Numbered from the stretch's first letter, positions 27,947 to 39,775 are shown. The stretch: 64,000 nucleotides of DNA from Yamadazyma tenuis (GCF_029203305.1 NC_089461.1:2356001-2420000), one strand, 5' to 3'. The notes: generated by a model not told the origin, from the letters alone. Numbers and translations: made by a program.

Positions 27947-28624
27947 CTACCCAAAGATAAAGGTTCTCACCTTTTCATCCACGCACACATCCGATGCCAG
28001 TTGATTCTCATCATTCTTAGCATTAATATTGGCTCCCAATTCCACCAAGAGCTTGGCCACGTCGCCGTGGCCCTCTGCCGCTGCGTGGTGGAGCGCCGTC
28101 CATCCGTACCGGTCGGTACTGTTGACATTAACCTTATGATCATTCAACAATCGTACCACCGACCCTAACCCAATACTACTGGCTCGAATCAATGGCGTAT
28201 ACCCGCTCCGGTCCTTCTCATTGACCTTACATTTATACTCGATCACCAACTTCTTTACCACATTTAAGTTCTTTTTGGATATGGCCAAGTGCAAGGCGGT
28301 GGTGCCTTGGCCAGTTTTCAAGTTGACGTCAGGAGTCGGCTCACATGCCATCAAAACGTCCACCACGTCGCTGTTACCGACGCTGGCGGCGATGTGTAGC
28401 GCCGTCCACCCGCTGTGGTCGAGTAACTCGTCTACATCGATATTCTTCTTGAATGCCAACGTCTTCACCAATGGCAACTGGTTCATCGAACAGGCCCAGT
28501 GGATGGGGTACCTACCGTCATCATCAGCTATGAGGTTCAAAGACGGATTTTCGTTGATGGCCTGCTCGGCCAATTGGAACTTGCCGGTCTTTATGTACTC
28601 ATGAATCTGGTATTTATCTGCCAT
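27947..28624 (-). CDS. NAS6: Proteasome assembly chaperone Nas6 (gankyrin orthologue)
   Basis: Ankyrin-repeat chaperone that binds the Rpt3 C-terminal domain during assembly of the 19S base. 225 residues from the ATG giving MADKYQIHEYIKTGKF; the frame runs a few codons further upstream without an ATG. Six to seven ankyrin repeats fill the protein, with repeated G-x-T/Y-P/A-L-H-x-A patterns (GRYPIHWACS, GWTALHIAAS, GTTALHLAIS, GYTPLIRASS, GWTALHHAAAEGHGDVAKLLVELGANINAK). Length and repeat count match yeast Nas6 (228 aa). No signal or membrane segments. Confidence 0.93.
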   Translation of the reverse strand: MADKYQIHEYIKTGKFQLAEQAINENPSLNLIADDDGRYPIHWACSMNQLPLVKTLAFKKNIDVDELLDHSGWTALHIAASVGNSDVVDVLMACEPTPDVNLKTGQGTTALHLAISKKNLNVVKKLVIEYKCKVNEKDRSGYTPLIRASSIGLGSVVRLLNDHKVNVNSTDRYGWTALHHAAAEGHGDVAKLLVELGANINAKNDENQLASDVCVDEKVRTFIFG

Positions 28625-28766
28625 GCTTGCCACTGCGGGAGATTTTGCATGGGGAAAAATGAGATGATTATTCGCAGCTTCTTTATTTTCTCCTACAAGC
28701 TATATTAATTCGCAGCTTCTTTTGAAACTGTAGAGTTCGTTAATGTCGTTAATGTTATTGGTGATT

Positions 28767-30779
28767 CTATTGTTCGGCAACACTGTCATCGCTATCGTCA
28801 CTGTCGCTGGGAGGGGAGTCGAAGAATGGCGCCGCAATAACGGTTTTTTTCATGTCATGGCTTTTCATGTTGAAGATGATCGAGCCAGATGTCTGAGACG
28901 ATTCGTATTTGGAATAGTCTGATTTGAAGTTGTTGAGATATTGCTCGTAGTCCGACCGTCGTTGGCTTCCGTCTTCTTCGTTGTCCAGATGTGACGACAA
29001 TGAAGGTGAGCTCAACGGGTTGGTGTATGGAACCATGGTGATATCATTAGTGCCTGCTAATGGACCATCACTGGGGTTTGAAGAGGACGTAGGGTTCGAG
29101 GGTGAGCCGGCCGAGCTGGACATGTTTTTGAGGATTTCCTCGGAAGGAGCCGGTGATGGACGGCCACTGGTGTCGGGGATCATCTGGTGGATTTCGTTCT
29201 TGATTTTTTCTGACTGAGGCGTCGACCCATACGAGATCTTGGTGGACTTGAACTTGGTTGAATCTCTAGGATTGTGACAAATCTTGTACATATAATCCAC
29301 CTCTTCTAATCGTAATCCTTTGGTTTCGTACACCACAAAGTAGACAAAAACCGTTCCTACCGCATTCAAGCCTCCCCAAATAAAGAAGATCTTGCTGCCC
29401 AATGCCGCTGTATGAGCTCCCGTGTCAATTAAGTACGGGGTGATGTAAGCACAGGTGAAGTTCACGATCCAATTGGTGGAAACGGTGATGGAAATTGCCT
29501 TCTGTCTAATGGAAATACCGTATAAATCAGACGTAAGGGCCCAACAGCACCCACCCCAACTGGCTGCAAAGAAAGCAATGAACAAGCAGGAAAATGAAAT
29601 AGAGATCTTGGAGCTGATGCTGGGATCTTCCACCGCCACACCCGTAATGCCAATAACAAAGTTAGAAATGGTCATACCAATACCGCCTCCCAAAAGAAGC
29701 TTTCTTCTGCCAATGACCTCAATCAACACAATCCCAGGAATCGTGAACACCGTGTTCACGGCATAGGTGATGAAACTCATCAAGTAGTAGTTTGTCATCT
29801 TGGTGCTGGAAAAGAAGTTGACCCCGTAGTAGAAGATGAAGTTGATACCACTGCACTGCTGGAATACATGGACACCCATCCCCGTCAACATTCGCAACAC
29901 CTGCTTATTTCTACCTCCACCGTTCTTGAAGCAGTCAATCCACTTTGTTTTACCAAAAGACATCTCGTAGTCGTAGCTGGCCTTGATCTCCACCAACTCT
30001 TCGATCAAGTCTGGGTCAGAAACGTCTATTTTCCGGAGTTTAGACAAGGATTGTAAGGCCTTTTCCAATTTGTCCTTTTGTACGTAGAATCGAGGACTTT
30101 CAGGTAAAAACAACATTCCACTACAAAGGATTATCGTGAACACAAACTGGAGGCCAATGGGAATCCGGTAGGAAGCACTGTTATCCATCTTTCTGGTTCC
30201 TTGACAAATGGCACTGGCCATCAACAACCCCCACGTGATGGCCCACTGGTACAAATACACCACCGAGCCTCTGACCCATTTGGGCGACGCCTCTGCCTGG
30301 TACAACGGCACGATGGCCGACAAGTTTCCCACCGCCACTCCCGACACAAATCTCCCCACACATAGAAGTGCAATATTGGAAGCAGCGATTTGTAAGACGG
30401 TACCGATGGTGAACAACACCCCACTGCTTAGTATGATGGAGAAGCGTCGTCCGAAGTTGTCGGAGATCAAAGGAGCGCCAATAGCGCCACAGAAGGTTCC
30501 GAGTGATAAGATGGCCGTGATCAACGCCCGTTCATGGACGTTAAATCCATTATGTTTACTGGGGAAATGCAGCTCCACGTAGTTCATTTCCATGATATCA
30601 TTGATGAGACCTGTGTCGTACCCGTATAAGAAGCCACCAACAGCGGCAACCAACCCCACGATAAACGCCGATAGGGACAGGGATTTCTGTCGCATCTTGA
30701 TATACTCCTCTTCTATGTCATCATTATTGAAAAAGTTATTTAGAAAATACAGGACTCTCCTGAACGGCTTGAACGTCAT
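28767..30779 (-). CDS. SNF3: Snf3/Rgt2-type plasma-membrane glucose sensor (sugar-porter MFS)
   Basis: 670 residues from an ATG. Sugar-porter features are present: GGFLYGYDTG in helix 1, GRRFS in the first inner loop, PESPRFYV, QQCSGINFIFYYGVNFF, IGRRKLLLGG and a final YETKGLRLEEV. The segments PLYQAEASPKWVRG, YQWAITWGLL, SYRIPIGLQF and ELVEIKASYDYEMSFGKTKWIDCF match the Snf3/Rgt2 sensors better than ordinary hexose carriers. A cytosolic tail of about 170 residues (Ser/Asn/Asp-rich) follows the last helix, as expected for a sensor that signals to the Rgt1 repressor system, but it is shorter than the S. cerevisiae Snf3 tail and I could not confirm the repeated tail motif. A role as sensor rather than transporter is inference from these points. 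Confidence 0.8.
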   Translation of the reverse strand: MTFKPFRRVLYFLNNFFNNDDIEEEYIKMRQKSLSLSAFIVGLVAAVGGFLYGYDTGLINDIMEMNYVELHFPSKHNGFNVHERALITAILSLGTFCGAIGAPLISDNFGRRFSIILSSGVLFTIGTVLQIAASNIALLCVGRFVSGVAVGNLSAIVPLYQAEASPKWVRGSVVYLYQWAITWGLLMASAICQGTRKMDNSASYRIPIGLQFVFTIILCSGMLFLPESPRFYVQKDKLEKALQSLSKLRKIDVSDPDLIEELVEIKASYDYEMSFGKTKWIDCFKNGGGRNKQVLRMLTGMGVHVFQQCSGINFIFYYGVNFFSSTKMTNYYLMSFITYAVNTVFTIPGIVLIEVIGRRKLLLGGGIGMTISNFVIGITGVAVEDPSISSKISISFSCLFIAFFAASWGGCCWALTSDLYGISIRQKAISITVSTNWIVNFTCAYITPYLIDTGAHTAALGSKIFFIWGGLNAVGTVFVYFVVYETKGLRLEEVDYMYKICHNPRDSTKFKSTKISYGSTPQSEKIKNEIHQMIPDTSGRPSPAPSEEILKNMSSSAGSPSNPTSSSNPSDGPLAGTNDITMVPYTNPLSSPSLSSHLDNEEDGSQRRSDYEQYLNNFKSDYSKYESSQTSGSIIFNMKSHDMKKTVIAAPFFDSPPSDSDDSDDSVAEQ

Positions 30780-31202
30780 TTCCTATATGTATATGAGTTA
30801 TGTGATGCTCTTGGGTGTTAATAAACGGGACCGTTTTTTGTATATCTCATGAATCTGAATCAGTATTAGTGGTATCGAGTTTTACTTTTTTGAGAAATTT
30901 TTCCCCAAGAATTACAACGGAGAGGGCCAAGATTTGTTTAAAGTTAGGGCAGGGAGAAGGGGGAGAAGCTGGCAGAGGAATTAACGATAAACTTTAGAAG
31001 CAGGCAGTGCGGTGGTTCCGGAGACTGAATCACTTGTTGGTTGGTAAAATTTCCATGTCCCATCAGTTCCAGCTCCAGCCGTTATAGTGCGAGGCTAAAA
31101 CAGATAATATATATTCTCACAAATTTGCCAAAGAATATATCACCTACTTGTTCTTTATCCATTACTCACACAAACCACCATTTTTGCACCACCAATCTCT
31201 GA
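30780..31202. promoter_or_regulatory. Divergent promoter region between the glucose sensor and NUS1
   Basis: 423 bp, AT-rich near both starts, with a purine-rich block (about 30946-30985). No gene recognised. Confidence 0.4.
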
Positions 31203-32309
31203 ATGTCTATTGGGAATACAGATGAGACAGTGGCCACTGATGCTATCGTCCCCGATTCCATCACCGCCACCGCCCTACCAGCTAATGGTGACGGTCTTGT
31301 GTCTCGTAAACCCACCGCCCGAGTGCAAGTGGTAAAGCCCCTAGAAGTCAGCACAGACACCGCCCAGAAACATCCTCCCAACAGCTTGAGGAACACAGGG
31401 ATTGTTTCAGTGTTCTTCTGGCTTGTGGACGAGCTCCGGCGGTTTATCGGGGGTGGTTCTTCGTCCGCTGCCAATGACAGCAAAAGTACAGGTAGCACAT
31501 CCACCATCAATTTATTTATCACTTATTTCAACCACGCCATCCTATTGATCATTTTCTTCATCATCTCCATCTACAAAAACTACTTGTATGTCCGCCGGAG
31601 AATCCACTTGAAGTTCTTGAACCTCACCTATTTCCCCAATAAATCACCACACATCATCCGAGATGACGTGAACAAGCTTTCGAGAATCCCTAAGCGTGTA
31701 AGCTGCATTGTCAATTTCAAGGACGAAGAGGAGGAGAACGGAGGGATTGACGGTCTCATCAACGACATTAGTGAGTTGACCGCTTGGAGTGTCAGTGCCG
31801 GGATCCAAGAGTTGAGCATTTACGAGTACAACGGGGTTATCAACGACTACTACTTGGAGTTAAATCGCTACATCAACAAGAATCTCAAGAATTACTTCGG
31901 CACCGAGTACGTGCCTAACATTAGCATAAAATCCCCTCACTCCAGTAAGGTTCTCGTCAACAAGCCCGAAAAGCCGATCGATTTGTACGTCAACCTTTTG
32001 AGCAAAGTTGATGGTAAACCCACCATTGTGGAACTCACTAAAACCATTAGCGAATTGGCAATTAATAGAGAATTGTCGGTCAAAGACATCACCATCGACT
32101 TGATCAATGACGAGTTGGTCGAATTGGTGGGCCTGGAGCCCGACTTGATGATTATCTTCAATCCAAACTTGGACCTCCAAGACTATCCACCATGGCACAT
32201 TCGTCTCACCGAACTCTATTGGGAACCCGATAATAAGGATATCACCTATGCAGTATTCATCAGGGCGTTACAGAACTACGCCAAGGCCAAGGTTAATGTT
32301 GGAAAGTGA
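31203..32309 (+). CDS. NUS1: Dehydrodolichyl diphosphate synthase complex subunit Nus1
   Basis: Non-catalytic NgBR/Nus1 subunit of the cis-prenyltransferase that makes dolichol precursors at the ER. 368 residues from an ATG. One transmembrane segment at about 102-125 (FNHAILLIIFFIISIYKNYLY), then a UPP-synthase-like fold with the LSRIPKRVSCIVNF and SVSAGIQELSIYEYNG blocks and the C-terminal DYPPWHIRLTELY segment. S. cerevisiae Nus1 (YDL193W) is about 375 aa. It opens a block of five genes in S. cerevisiae order and orientation (NUS1, ARF1, RPL35, UFD2, RBS1), which strengthens the call. Confidence 0.93.
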   Translation: MSIGNTDETVATDAIVPDSITATALPANGDGLVSRKPTARVQVVKPLEVSTDTAQKHPPNSLRNTGIVSVFFWLVDELRRFIGGGSSSAANDSKSTGSTSTINLFITYFNHAILLIIFFIISIYKNYLYVRRRIHLKFLNLTYFPNKSPHIIRDDVNKLSRIPKRVSCIVNFKDEEEENGGIDGLINDISELTAWSVSAGIQELSIYEYNGVINDYYLELNRYINKNLKNYFGTEYVPNISIKSPHSSKVLVNKPEKPIDLYVNLLSKVDGKPTIVELTKTISELAINRELSVKDITIDLINDELVELVGLEPDLMIIFNPNLDLQDYPPWHIRLTELYWEPDNKDITYAVFIRALQNYAKAKVNVGK

Positions 32310-33292
<983 letters not shown>

Positions 33293-33700
33293 TCTTGAAA
33301 GATTCGTGGATCTAAAATTATCTAGGATTTCAACCAATATATTGCTATTATTAATGTCTGCTTTTTAATCGTTTAGTTTTATCAGTTTGTTTGTTAAATC
33401 CTTTAATCTTGATCCTTTATATATGAGGATGTATTCTTGTATGTATATCTCTTAATCTTATACAAGTATTAACTATTTATTAAAGGTATTTGACCTAACC
33501 GAACGTCTCGTCAACGCAACCGTGATCTCCCAGACAACAAGGGTCGCAGCCCTCAAATGTCACGAGCTCAAGCTGTGACGACTTTTGCTTGCGCGCTCTC
33601 GCCGTCTTTGTGTAATTCCTCTCAGGAAATTTTTCAGTGAGCATCTCTAGCTACTGACATTCAAATTTTTGAATTTTTGTATCTAACTAAATTATCGAAA
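33293..33700 (+). promoter_or_regulatory. ARF1 3' flank and RPL35 promoter
   Basis: 408 bp. The right part has a near-palindrome around GTCACGAGCT (33559-33568) then AGCTGTGAC, about 130 bp before the RPL35 ATG, and a T-rich tract just before the start, the usual layout of yeast ribosomal-protein promoters. Confidence 0.5.
33559..33579. promoter_or_regulatory. Near-palindromic element in the RPL35 promoter
   Basis: GTCACGAGCT, two bases, then AGCTGTGAC: the arms pair apart from one missing base. The same 10-mer GTCACGAGCT occurs in the RPS0 promoter (53127-53136). It differs by one base from the Cbf1 site GTCACGTG; Cbf1 is known to act at ribosomal-protein genes in CTG-clade yeasts. Confidence 0.4.
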
Positions 33701-34302
33701 ATGGTATGTTCCAATAGTAATACTAGTGGAGAATAAGAAGCAACACCACCAGAACTGTGATATACAAGCGTAACACTTTCATTTTCCAGCTTTCCCGCCA
33801 CGCTGAGTCCCCAGGATCCCGTGTTTGAATGTTTCAACTCACACATCAATATGACGATTCAAATTTTTATATCATCCTAATAACATTCAGTTTGCCTTCT
33901 CCAACTATCTACAGCCGTTCATTATACTAACAGTTACTTTAGGCCGGATTAAAAGCTTATGAATTAAGAACCAAATCTAAGGAACAATTAGAAAACCAAT
34001 TGGTTGAATTGAAACAAGAATTGGCTAACTTGAAGGTTCAAAAATTACAAAAACCATCTTTGCCAAGAATCCACACTGTTAGAAAGAACATCGCCAGAGT
34101 TTTGACTATCATCAACTTGAACCAAAGAGAAAATGTCAGAGCTTTCTACCAAGGTAAGAAGTACCTTCCAAAGGACTTGAGAGCCAAGAAGACCAGAGCC
34201 ATCAGAAGAAAATTAACTAAGTTCGAAGCTACCAGAATCACTGACAAGGCCAGAAAACAAAAGACCACTTTCCCAAAGAGATCTTTTGCCATCAAGGCTT
34301 AA
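33701..34302 (+). CDS. RPL35: 60S ribosomal protein L35 (uL29), spliced
   Basis: Sits at the polypeptide exit tunnel and helps dock the signal recognition particle. The coding exons are ATG alone (33701-33703) and 33943-34302, joined to a 120-residue protein starting MAGLKAYELRTKSKEQL, the same length as S. cerevisiae Rpl35. Conserved blocks: LVELKQELANLKVQKL, IHTVRKNIARVLT, YLPKDLRAKKTRAIRRKLTKFE. The first exon consisting only of the start codon is also the arrangement in S. cerevisiae RPL35 genes. Strong codon bias marks high expression. Confidence 0.97.
33704..33942 (+). other. RPL35: RPL35 intron, 239 nt
   Basis: Donor GTATGT directly after ATG, branch TACTAAC (33925-33931), acceptor TTTAG. 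No box C/D snoRNA recognised inside. Confidence 0.96.
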
Positions 34303-34425
34303 ATCATGTAATTATACGGTATTGCAAAATAATTTAGATAATAATGAATTGAAATATACAAATATTTAATCCATGAACATGAGGGTTAGATGTGTTTGAC
34401 TACCTACCAATGCAAATTCTCTTAA

Positions 34426-37400
34426 CTAACCATCTATTTCCATCGGAGTTGAAGTTTGAGGATTGTGTTTCAGACGCTTAAATGCTTCAATCTTGTCCTT
34501 TAACTCAAAATCATCAAGAACATCCTCTAACTTCAATGGAACTCTATTAAATGGGTCTGTAGAATCACTTAACAAGTGCGCCTTAATCGTTGACCTATCG
34601 ATACTTACTCTGGAGCTTGGTAAGATCACCGGATCCTCCATTAACGTAAACATTAATGGATCTAAGAACTCATCGGGGATTTCTCCTAATTCCAACTCGT
34701 CATTTTCATCTTCAAGCCTCTGCTTTTCGGCATTCTTTGCAAACTCGACTAATCGACTAATGGTTTTGGAATCAGTCATGGTCTTGGTGGATAGAATTCG
34801 TTCGGCTTTGTAGAACCAGTTGACATTAAATGATCTAGCGTCTCTTGCAACCGCTTTAACGAATTCAGGTTCATGGGCCAAGTTATAGTAAACTTCACAC
34901 AAAGATTGTAAAATTTCTCTGGGATTGAAATGGTACTTGGTAGGATCTTCAACCTTCAAGTTAGAAGCTTTAGGACCAAGCATTGCCTCAAGATTATAGT
35001 CTAACATACCTGCCAACCGATCTACCAATTCGGGTAGCATAAATCCTCTAGGGACATGTTTGGTGAATAGTTTAAACAATTCCATAGTTTTATTACTTAA
35101 TCCCATGTAACTTTCAGCCTTTTTCTCGCTACTTTGCAAGTTCTTTAAAAGATCATCCGTACTTCCAAATTCCTGCTCATCACCAGGTTGACCTCCCTGC
35201 CGTCTCTTGATTTCTTGTTGAAAATTGTGAATTGAGTTCAACTCATTGAACGTTTCGTCAAGTAAATAGGTTGTATCGTTTAACATTCTAGCGATAAATC
35301 TCACAAAGAACTCGATATTGCTAGTGGAGTATTTGGTTAACTGATTTTTGTAGACGTCATTCTTCCATAATTCTTCCAAAATCACAGATATATAGTATCT
35401 GCTATTGAACTTATCATAAAACTGAGATGATGCACCGGTTTTCTCAACCATGACATATAAATCCAATAACGAGTACAAGATGTTGTCCCTAACCAAGACG
35501 TTGGAGATGAAAATATCAGCCAAGAACCCAGGACTACCATCTTGCATAGGCAATGAACCAATGAACAAAATTTCTATGATATTGGACTTCATGTGAGGGT
35601 TGCCTAGAATTTCAGGACACCGAATCAAGATGATTGCAAATTCAATGAACAATTGGAGCTTTTGATCATTTCTCACCAATGGACAACCTCTGAAATGAGT
35701 GGTGAACTTACAGTAGTTAATCATACCTTCCAAAAAGAACTCAGGGAAATACTTCCAGGGAGATGGACACTTGGTTCGTAAGAAGTCTTGATCATCCAAC
35801 TGGCTTACTCTATCAATCTTGAAGATTGGAATTTTGAGCTTTGTTTGAGGATGCTGGTGAGATGGGTCAATGACTTTGGTAATGAAAACAGTGGCTCCCA
35901 CAATGAAATCAAAGATTTCAAGCTGAAGGTCCCTTGAATTGAAAAGGGCTTTCACAGTGTGCTTTTTGATGTTGAGAAGAGACAACTGCTTGTTCAAAGT
36001 TGGTAACTGCTGACCAAGAAACTGCATCATCATTGGGTTTGTACCTTGTGGAACCTGCCGGTTTTCAATCATTGCAATCCTCTCTTTCAACTGCTTGATC
36101 TGGTTCTTCAACTTATCATATTTGACGGAAATCCCACCAACCCCGTAATTTAAGTAGGTTAAAGTAAGATAGAAACAGTCAGATATGAAGTTAGGCTTTT
36201 CCTGGGACAGGAAACTTTCAACATATTCACCACTTTCAGCAAGAGTGGAGTTGACTCGAGTTTCTTCCTTCAAATCAACCAAACATTGTTTGTTAACCAA
36301 ATAGTTTAAGTCAATCTTATCTGTTTTGGAATAAAGAGGGTATTCCAAGAATGGTCCACTTAATCTGGTCAAGATAACAAAGATGTTGAACATGATACCA
36401 TCACCTGCCAATTTGGCAGGGTCTGAATGACTACCAGTTCTCAAATGGCTGACATTCACCAAGTCGGCAAACCATTTCATCACCAGGTTTCTAGTCTCGG
36501 GAGATCCTCTGATCAACTTGTTGACAATTTCAAACAATTGGTCCACAATCAATTTGAATTCAACGTTTATCGAATCGTACGCCGAGTTGATCCGGGTGAA
36601 GTTGTTATCATCAAAACCTTCACCGAAATAACTTACACCTACCTTGTCAGCAAGAGGAGACAACCTTAGTAAGGGACCCAACAAGGTTTTACATTCAAAA
36701 TCCAAACCTTCTTCCAGGTTAGGCGGTTTGAATCCCACCACCTGTGAAAATACCGCAGCAACTTGTTTGATACCAACCAAGGTCTTGAATATGACCAAAT
36801 ACTTGTTGTATGAGGGGTCGTGCAAGTTGATCCGGCCCAACTGACTGCTGATGGCCGGAAACAATAGGTTCAACATATCTAACAAGCCATCTTGTTCGAT
36901 ACTTTCATAGACAATATCAGTTAAGAACCCAGACATCGTGCTCGAGGAATTGATGAAAGTGTTGGTTAACGACTGCAAATCATTGTTGATAAACATGTCA
37001 CCAACCTGGAAACAAATATAACCATAGTTACACGAAAACTGGGTGATTGAATGCACAAGAGCGGTTTTCTTCTCCAAGTTTGGTTCTTTCTTCAGTAACC
37101 GGTTTCTCAACCTCAACGACTCGTTGTAGATATGGAACAAATAGTCAATTGTCGTCTTGAAAGGTCTGGGGACACCTAATTCGGATAAAACCTCCATGAA
37201 AATCGACTCCAAATCATCACCAGAAACGAGCCGTCCTGACTCTTGCAATTCATGAGCTACCGACTCGACATAAACCAAGTCTTTCGAAGGCACAAGGCTC
37301 ACCTTGAAGATATCTTTCAAATGGAAAGTGAACCAATTGGCGATATCCTGTTCTGGTGGCACGGTGGCCACTGGTTTGGGAACTGGGGTAGGTGGTTGAA

Positions 37401-37697
37401 CGGATGGCAACTTCTGTCGTTGAGTGGTATCCAACGATACTTTCTTCTTTTCAGGTTCGGACAGTACTGGTAGCTCGTTCAGCTCGGGAACAACAGTAGG
37501 GTTGTTGTTGGAAGCAGAGGTGCTTGCGGTGGGATTAGGTATTCTAGATCCCAACTTTGCAAGTCTCTTGGCTCGAATCTGAGGCAGTTAGTACAACGTT
37601 TAGGTGAAGGGTGGTCACTGTTACAGCCATTCCACGGTAGAATTAGCCAGTATACTCTTCAGTTCATGTGATCTATACATACATCATCCGCACTCAT
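34426..37697 (-). CDS. UFD2: Ubiquitin chain elongation factor Ufd2 (U-box E4), spliced
   Basis: E4 enzyme that extends ubiquitin chains on Cdc48-bound substrates. 1055 residues from exon 1 (37683-37697, 15 nt, MSADD) and exon 2 (34426-37578, starting IRAKRLAKLGS). The joined N-terminus MSADDIRAKRLAKLG is what the family shows. The large armadillo-like Ufd2 core covers about 80-950 (for example QFSCNYGYICFQVGDMF, SPWKYFPEFFLEGMINYCKF). The U-box is at about 975-1045 (PDEFLDPLMFTLMEDPVILPSS onward). The Pro/Ser-rich stretch at about 20-80 is poorly conserved. In S. cerevisiae (YDL190C) it also lies between RPL35A and RBS1 on the opposite strand to both. Confidence 0.96.
37579..37682 (-). other. 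UFD2: UFD2 intron, 104 nt
   Basis: Donor GTATGT after the fifth codon, branch TACTAAC (37587-37593) eight bases before the CAG acceptor. Joining restores a conserved N-terminus and supplies the only ATG. Confidence 0.93.
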
Positions 37698-37838
37698 GGT
37701 ATCAGAGAGTCTATCAGTGAATCAACAAGTTTGTGGTACTCGAAATAAAGAGTGAGAGAATTAATGCGAATGCTGCAGCTTTTTCGGATACTCGATACTC
37801 ATCTTAAATGATATAGAAAGACTTTTAGTACCATCGCC

Positions 37839-38867
37839 ATGGAGATAATTCCAGAAACTATCACCAGTGCACTAGAGAAGAGTCGGGAACGAACGTTCTT
37901 ACTCAAGTTAGAGACTGACCTCATCAAGTTCATCAGCAGCTTATCTACCAATACCAACAGGGAGTACATTATTGGACCGCATATCCTTATCAACTCATAT
38001 TTCCGGCTCTTGGGTCATCAGCTTTGCAATTACTACAGCTTACTGCACTGGAATCTTGCCAACTGCAGCATCAGTGTGGGCCCTACGGAGGATGTCGATT
38101 ATGGTGTCATTTCTAGTGATATCTCCTTGGGAAAGAAGAAGACGCTAAAGGTGTATTTAAATCCCAGCCTGCCTCCTAAGGTGGCAGATACCAATTCCAA
38201 TCCTGATATAAAGCAAGTTGCAAGGATACTAAAGCCCAGGCGGATCATGAAATCAGAAGGAACGGAATCTAGTTCTAGCATAACCACCTCTTCTCTCGGA
38301 AGTGCAACTCCAACTTCTTTGCAAGAGGATAGTGGAAAACTCCACGATGATAGAGAAACAAGGGAGGCGCTATATTTGAAGATACGACAGGAGATCTTCC
38401 AGAAGGACAACGAAGAGGATGACGACTCGGACTCGGGGTCTGATGGTGAGTTTGAAGGTACGGAAAGTGACTACAGCTCCAACACTAGTTTCGACAAGCT
38501 CCACCGAAGTGTGTACGATCAAAGGTATCCGCCTGAAACGCCGTTGGAAAGTCCCATCACTATGAGCCAGTATTCAGCACCTCAGATGATGTCTCCAGCA
38601 AGCTATTGTCCAATAATACCGGGAGGGAGCTATCAGACAAATTATCAGACAAACTACGGCCATTATTCCAACGCTCCAGCATACTTCATTCCCATGCCGG
38701 TGTATGGAAACTACGGGGTGCAATACGATAAAGAAACCGAGAGGAAACTCTTGAACAATCCGTATATCATCATCCCCGATACCAATCACAACCGGCGCAA
38801 ACCAAAGAGACACTCGTCTAATTACCATGGGTCCAATGACGCACAGAGTAAACAGAAAGACAAATGA
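37839..38867 (+). CDS. RBS1: R3H and SUZ domain RNA-binding protein Rbs1
   Basis: 342 residues from an ATG. The R3H domain covers about 15-75, with the defining Arg and His four positions apart in YFRLLGHQL and the preceding LEKSRERTFLLKLETDLIKF helix. A SUZ-like segment follows (about 125-185: ARILKPRRIMKSEG, then LKIRQEIFQ). The C-terminal half is Ser/Asp-rich, then Pro/Tyr/Asn-rich (about 225-300), like many RNA-granule proteins. In S. cerevisiae Rbs1 (YDL189W) helps RNA polymerase III assembly and binds mRNA. It completes the YDL193W-YDL189W block. A CTG codon lies in the R3H domain (YSLxHW). Confidence 0.87.
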   Translation: MEIIPETITSALEKSRERTFLLKLETDLIKFISSLSTNTNREYIIGPHILINSYFRLLGHQLCNYYSLLHWNLANCSISVGPTEDVDYGVISSDISLGKKKTLKVYLNPSLPPKVADTNSNPDIKQVARILKPRRIMKSEGTESSSSITTSSLGSATPTSLQEDSGKLHDDRETREALYLKIRQEIFQKDNEEDDDSDSGSDGEFEGTESDYSSNTSFDKLHRSVYDQRYPPETPLESPITMSQYSAPQMMSPASYCPIIPGGSYQTNYQTNYGHYSNAPAYFIPMPVYGNYGVQYDKETERKLLNNPYIIIPDTNHNRRKPKRHSSNYHGSNDAQSKQKDK

Positions 38868-39067
38868 AGTTGAGGCAGAGTATAGAAATAAACATGTTTC
38901 TGCAGCAGGGTATCGTATTTAACTAGTGGAGCAAGAGCTGATTGTCTAAGTGGCTGTTGATTATAGTTTGTGGTGTAAATGGTTGCAATTTCGTCTAGCA
39001 AAAGTCGCGCGGCGGTGTGAATGCGATCTCGAACTTAATTAACTAGTTACGTCTTCATCTTCTCACG

Positions 39068-39673
39068 ATGTCCAATCCACAAGAAGACGACTTAGTGCCC
39101 GAATCCATCGAAGGTTACGTTGTCGGCGAAAAAAAGACCATTGAGGAATACACAAACCTTGATGCTGAAGATGAAAGTTTGGCTAAATGGAAAGCTTCCT
39201 TGGGATTAACTGCTGATGGTAACGCGTACCCTGTAAAGGCTGGTGACAAAAGAAAAGTGGTGATCGTCCAGATGTCTTTGACGTTCCCAGACGAACCGGA
39301 GTTGAAGCCCATCGTGATAGATTTGGAAGATTCCCAAGGAAACACGTTGAACAAGGAGATAAAGTTCAGTATCAAGGAGAAATCCGTCTATCAATTGAAC
39401 ATCCAATTTCGAGTCCAACACGAAATAATCACTGGGTTGAAGTACTTGCACTCGGTGAAGAAGGCCGGGATCCGGGTCGACAAGTTGGAAGAGCCATTGG
39501 GGTCTTACGCGCCAAACACCACCGATAAGCCTTATTATGAGCGTAGTTTCCCGGAGGTGGAAGCTCCTTCAGGAATGTTGGCCAGGGGAAGTTACTCAGC
39601 CACCACAAAGTTTGTGGATGATGACAAGACCACACACTTGAGCTTTCCTTGGTCTTTTCAGATCACTAAGTAG
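39068..39673 (+). CDS. RDI1: Rho GDP-dissociation inhibitor Rdi1
   Basis: Extracts prenylated Rho GTPases (Cdc42, Rho1) from membranes and keeps them inactive in the cytosol. 201 residues, the usual size. The flexible N-terminal arm (about 1-65) is followed by the immunoglobulin-like fold: DEPELKPIVIDLED, IQFRVQHEIITGLKYLHSVKKAGIRVDK, GSYAPN, PSGMLARGSYSA and the terminal HLSFPWSFQITK. All are typical RhoGDI blocks. No anomalies. Confidence 0.95.
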   Translation: MSNPQEDDLVPESIEGYVVGEKKTIEEYTNLDAEDESLAKWKASLGLTADGNAYPVKAGDKRKVVIVQMSLTFPDEPELKPIVIDLEDSQGNTLNKEIKFSIKEKSVYQLNIQFRVQHEIITGLKYLHSVKKAGIRVDKLEEPLGSYAPNTTDKPYYERSFPEVEAPSGMLARGSYSATTKFVDDDKTTHLSFPWSFQITK

Positions 39674-39775
39674 GTTCATAAAATAAAGGATTTAGTTAAC
39701 ATCTCATTGATCAAAGTCATAAATCTATTCTTCACTCTCATCGACTTTAGGCTGGTGCCTTAGAACAAGCCCACA

